8,223 bases of DNA from Bacteroidales bacterium UBA3709 (GTDB lineage: Bacteria; Bacteroidota; Bacteroidia; Bacteroidales; UBA932). The stretch is from positions 580 through 8,802 of the forward strand of contig DFIA01000026.1 in NCBI GenBank assembly GCA_002372015.1, written 5' to 3'. Below the pieces are notes generated by a model. It saw only the letters and a program-made list of their open reading frames with translations, was not told the DNA's origin and searched no databases. Shown here one piece after another: positions 6,381 through 8,223 of the stretch (positions within the stretch are counted from its first letter, which is position 1; every line of letters begins with the position of its first letter). Both the position numbers and the translations under genes were made by a program.

Positions 6381-7064
6381 ATGGCTAAAAACATAAAAGA
6401 AAGCTCTGATCCTAAGGCTAATGTTGCCGAGGCTCTTTCAAAAACCGAATTATTCTTAAACAGGAACAAGAAGACCATAGCCTATGCTGTGGGCTGTATC
6501 ATAGCATTGGCCGCTTTGTTTTTAATATGGAAAAACCTTATTGTACAACCTAAACAGAGAGAGGCTGAAAACCAATCCTACATAGCAGAACGCTATTTTA
6601 GGGCAGATTCATTTAATTTGGCCCTCAACGGAGATGGCAACGCTTTGGGCTTTAAACAAGTTATAGATAAGTATGGCAGCAAGGCCGGTGGTGCGGTTTA
6701 CTACTATGCCGGTGTATGCTATCTGAGATTGGGCGAGTACGACAAGGCTATAGAGTATCTTAAAAAGTACAACGAAAAAGACAGCCGTACAATGGCAAAA
6801 GCCAAAGCCTGCATCGGAGATGCCTTGGTAAACAAAGGAGAGCTTAAAGAAGCTGCAGATTGGTTTGAAAAAGCAGCTGCATTAAGCGACGATGTATTCA
6901 GCGCCGGTTATCTTATCAAATGCGGACTTTGCTATGAAGAGTTGCAGCAGCCGGAAAAAGCGCTTGCAGCATACAAGAAGATTAAGAATCAGTATGTAAA
7001 TTCTCCAGAGGGTGCTGATATAGACAAATACATTGCACGAGTAGAAGCTTCTTTAAACAAGTAA
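6381..7064 (+). CDS. Membrane-anchored tetratricopeptide-repeat protein
   Basis: A 227-residue protein with a short charged N-terminus (1-31, ending NRNKK), one hydrophobic membrane segment (about 32-50) and a C-terminal region of TPR helices. The clearest TPR-like units are about 103-136 (containing YYYAGVCYLRLGEYDKAIEYL), 139-171 (IGDALVNKGELKEAADWFEKA) and 176-209 (KCGLCYEELQQPEKALAAYKK). The layout resembles YfgM-type proteins: a cytoplasmic N-terminus, one anchor, and TPRs probably in the periplasm serving as a protein-binding surface. Lysines and arginines flank both ends of the segment, so topology is not certain. It is divergent from recF, has its own promoter, and yebC starts 3 nt after its stop. 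A TPR gene beside recF is an arrangement I recall in Bacteroidota. The partner or substrate cannot be deduced. Confidence 0.85.
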   Translation: MAKNIKESSDPKANVAEALSKTELFLNRNKKTIAYAVGCIIALAALFLIWKNLIVQPKQREAENQSYIAERYFRADSFNLALNGDGNALGFKQVIDKYGSKAGGAVYYYAGVCYLRLGEYDKAIEYLKKYNEKDSRTMAKAKACIGDALVNKGELKEAADWFEKAAALSDDVFSAGYLIKCGLCYEELQQPEKALAAYKKIKNQYVNSPEGADIDKYIARVEASLNK

Positions 7065-7067
7065 AAC

Positions 7068-7814
7068 ATGGGAAGAGCATTTGAATTCAGAAAAGAGCGT
7101 AAGATGAAAAGATGGGGCAATATGGCCCGTGTTTTCACAAGGCTCGGCAAAGAAATAACCATAGCAGCCAAAAATGGCGGCCCCGATCCCGACTATAATC
7201 CTACACTAAGAACCATTATCCAGACAGCCAAAAATGAAAACATGCCCAAGGACAACATAGACAGGGCTATCAAAAGGGCTGTAGAAAAAGATCAGAACGA
7301 TTTTCAGGAAATTGTCTATGAGGGCTATGGCCCCGGCGGAATAGCCTACCTCATAGAAACCGCTACAGACAATCATACCCGCACAGTTGCCAATATTCGT
7401 AGCTATTTCAACAAATATAACGGCACGCTTGGCACAAGCGGTAGCGTAGAATTTATGTTCGATCATAAATGTGTGTTTAAGATAAAATCAGAAAAAGGCC
7501 CTATAGACCTCGAAGAGTTGGAACTCGAACTGATAGATTATGGTGCAGATGAGGTTTTTGGCGAGGAAGAAGAAGATGCAGGAAAAACAGTTGTTATATA
7601 CGGAGCCTACAAGGCTTTTGGAGATATACAAAAGTTCATAGAAGAAAAAGGATACACGATAGTAAGCGGTGGATTTGAGAGAATACCTACAGTAGATTTG
7701 AAAAAACTACCGGAGGAACAGAGAATAGAAAATGAAAAACTGATAGAAAAGATAGAAAACGACGAAGATGTCCAGAACGTGTATCACACGCTGGATCTTT
7801 CCGACTCTCAATAG
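7068..7814 (+). CDS. yebC: YebC/TACO1 family protein
   Basis: YebC/PmpR/TACO1 family, 248 residues, the usual full length. Members have been reported as DNA-binding regulators and, more recently, as ribosome-associated factors that ease stalling at difficult sequences such as polyproline; mitochondrial TACO1 aids translation. Visible signatures are the MGRAFEFRK start, KRWGNMARVFTRLGKEI (14-30), AKNGGPDPDYNPTLR (34-48), NMPKDNIDRAIKRA (58-71), the conserved YEGYGPGGIAYLIE (84-97), TDNHTRTVANIR (100-111), GTLGTSGSVEFMF (119-131), ELIDYGADEV (154-163) and a C-terminal DVQNVYHTLDL. It lies 3 nt after the TPR gene and is presumably co-transcribed; no Shine-Dalgarno sequence is visible. A strong palindromic terminator follows. 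I cannot assign it to the regulator or the translation subgroup by eye. Confidence 0.93.
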   Translation: MGRAFEFRKERKMKRWGNMARVFTRLGKEITIAAKNGGPDPDYNPTLRTIIQTAKNENMPKDNIDRAIKRAVEKDQNDFQEIVYEGYGPGGIAYLIETATDNHTRTVANIRSYFNKYNGTLGTSGSVEFMFDHKCVFKIKSEKGPIDLEELELELIDYGADEVFGEEEEDAGKTVVIYGAYKAFGDIQKFIEEKGYTIVSGGFERIPTVDLKKLPEEQRIENEKLIEKIENDEDVQNVYHTLDLSDSQ

Positions 7815-7827
7815 GGTACTATCGCCT

Positions 7828-7853
7828 AATAAAGCCCGCATGCGGGCTTTATT
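7828..7853. terminator. Perfect 26-bp palindromic intrinsic terminator after yebC
   Basis: AATAAAGCCCGCA (7828-7840) is followed at once by its exact reverse complement (7841-7853). The hairpin has a GC-rich core (GCCCG/CGGGC) flanked by AAA and TTT arms, so either strand presents a GC stem ending in a T-rich run. It lies 13 nt after the yebC stop, ends the TPR-yebC unit and insulates the epimerase gene. By symmetry it could work in both directions, although no - strand gene ends here within the window. Confidence 0.9.
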
Positions 7854-7902
7854 CGTTAATTAAAAACGTGCAAAAAAAAATCATATAAAACTATACAATA
7901 TT

Positions 7903-8223
7903 ATGGAACTTACACATATTGAACATCTTGGAATTGCCGTAAAATCTTTGGAAGAGGCAATTCCCTATTATGAAGAAATGTTAGGTCTTAAATGTTATTC
8001 AATTGAGGAGGTTAAAGATCAAAATGTAAAAACAGCTTTCTTCAAAATAGGACAGACTAAAATAGAACTTTTAGAAAGTACAGACCCAGAAGGAACTATA
8101 GCAAAGTTCATTGAGAAAAGAGGAGAAGGCGTACATCATGTAGCATTTTCAACTCCTTCTGTTACTACCTGTCTTTCAGAGTTAGAGGCTAAAGGAGTGC
8201 AGCTTATAGACAAGGCTCCACGT
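7903..8223 (+). CDS. mce: Methylmalonyl-CoA epimerase (3'-partial)
   Basis: Interconverts (S)- and (R)-methylmalonyl-CoA between methylmalonyl-CoA mutase and the decarboxylase/carboxyltransferase in the succinate-propionate route; cytoplasmic. The first 107 codons are present, against about 134 residues in typical members; the window cuts the end. Vicinal-oxygen-chelate fold signatures: IEHLGIAVKSLEEAIPYYEEMLG at the N-terminus with metal-ligand candidate H8, FKIGQTKIELLEST (47-60), GEGVHHVAFST (74-84) with a second histidine ligand in H78/H79, and LEAKGVQLIDKAPR at the cut. Family members normally continue with a short strand carrying the last glutamate ligand. It follows a strong terminator, so it needs its own promoter, but its very A-rich 49-nt leader shows no exact TAnnTTTG element. 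Carboxyltransferase (mmdA-like) genes often follow mce in Bacteroidota; that lies outside the window. Confidence 0.93.
   Translation, partial: MELTHIEHLGIAVKSLEEAIPYYEEMLGLKCYSIEEVKDQNVKTAFFKIGQTKIELLESTDPEGTIAKFIEKRGEGVHHVAFSTPSVTTCLSELEAKGVQLIDKAPR

Noticed and set aside
7206..7466. 86-codon open frame on the - strand within yebC
   Set aside because: It is antisense to the most conserved part of yebC and has no recognisable protein features.
7854..7902. Promoter for mce in the A-rich leader
   Set aside because: TATAAAAC and TATACAAT occur, but neither matches TAnnTTTG and no -33 partner is seen, so I did not annotate it, although a promoter must exist if the terminator is efficient.
1..8223. 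Mobile elements, CRISPR arrays, tRNA/rRNA genes, toxin-antitoxin or defence modules
   Set aside because: No transposase, integrase, repeat-spacer pattern, cloverleaf or defence-type domain was found. Every gene is a recognisable housekeeping or metabolic family, and no gap without a gene exceeds about 90 bases.

Overview
The window looks like an ordinary chromosomal segment of a Bacteroidota (probably Bacteroidales) bacterium. Four things point that way. One gene matches DUF4301, a family I know essentially from Bacteroidota. A YebC protein begins MGRAFEFRK, the form seen in that phylum. A promoter with the Bacteroidota-type TAnnTTTG -7 element lies upstream of the TPR gene. No gene has a clear AGGAGG Shine-Dalgarno sequence; leaders are instead A/T-rich. 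The DNA is moderately AT-rich, densely coding, and shows no mobile element, RNA gene or CRISPR array.

Layout: (1) 2-2576, + strand: a PLP-dependent class I/II aminotransferase, probably cut at its 5' end by the window edge, then 4 nt later an acetyl-CoA hydrolase/4-hydroxybutyrate CoA-transferase family enzyme. This reads as a small amino-acid or organic-acid fermentation pair. It ends at a probable intrinsic terminator lying inside the 3' end of the convergent gene. (2) 6309-2596, - strand: a tight four-gene unit, recF > DUF721/dciA-like > pdxB > DUF4301. The junctions are a 4-nt ATGA overlap, direct abutment (TAGATG) and a 17-nt overlap, so co-transcription and translational coupling are likely. 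(3) 6310-6380: a compact divergent promoter region. (4) 6381-7814, + strand: a membrane-anchored TPR protein and a yebC/TACO1-family gene 3 nt apart, closed by a perfect 26-bp palindromic terminator. (5) 7903-8223, + strand: the first 107 codons of methylmalonyl-CoA epimerase, cut by the window end.

Functionally the window joins DNA replication/repair (RecF, DciA-like), vitamin B6 synthesis (PdxB), translation or regulation (YebC), cell-envelope TPR biology and propionate/CoA-ester metabolism (CoA-transferase, epimerase). PLP from the PdxB pathway is the cofactor of the aminotransferase, but the two genes lie in different transcription units and this is probably coincidence.

I found no convincing new multi-gene system. 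The points most worth checking are the uncharacterised DUF4301 protein, whose motif order resembles UDP-sugar pyrophosphorylases and which sits in the recF-dciA-pdxB unit; the terminator embedded in its coding end; and the overlapping divergent promoters before recF.
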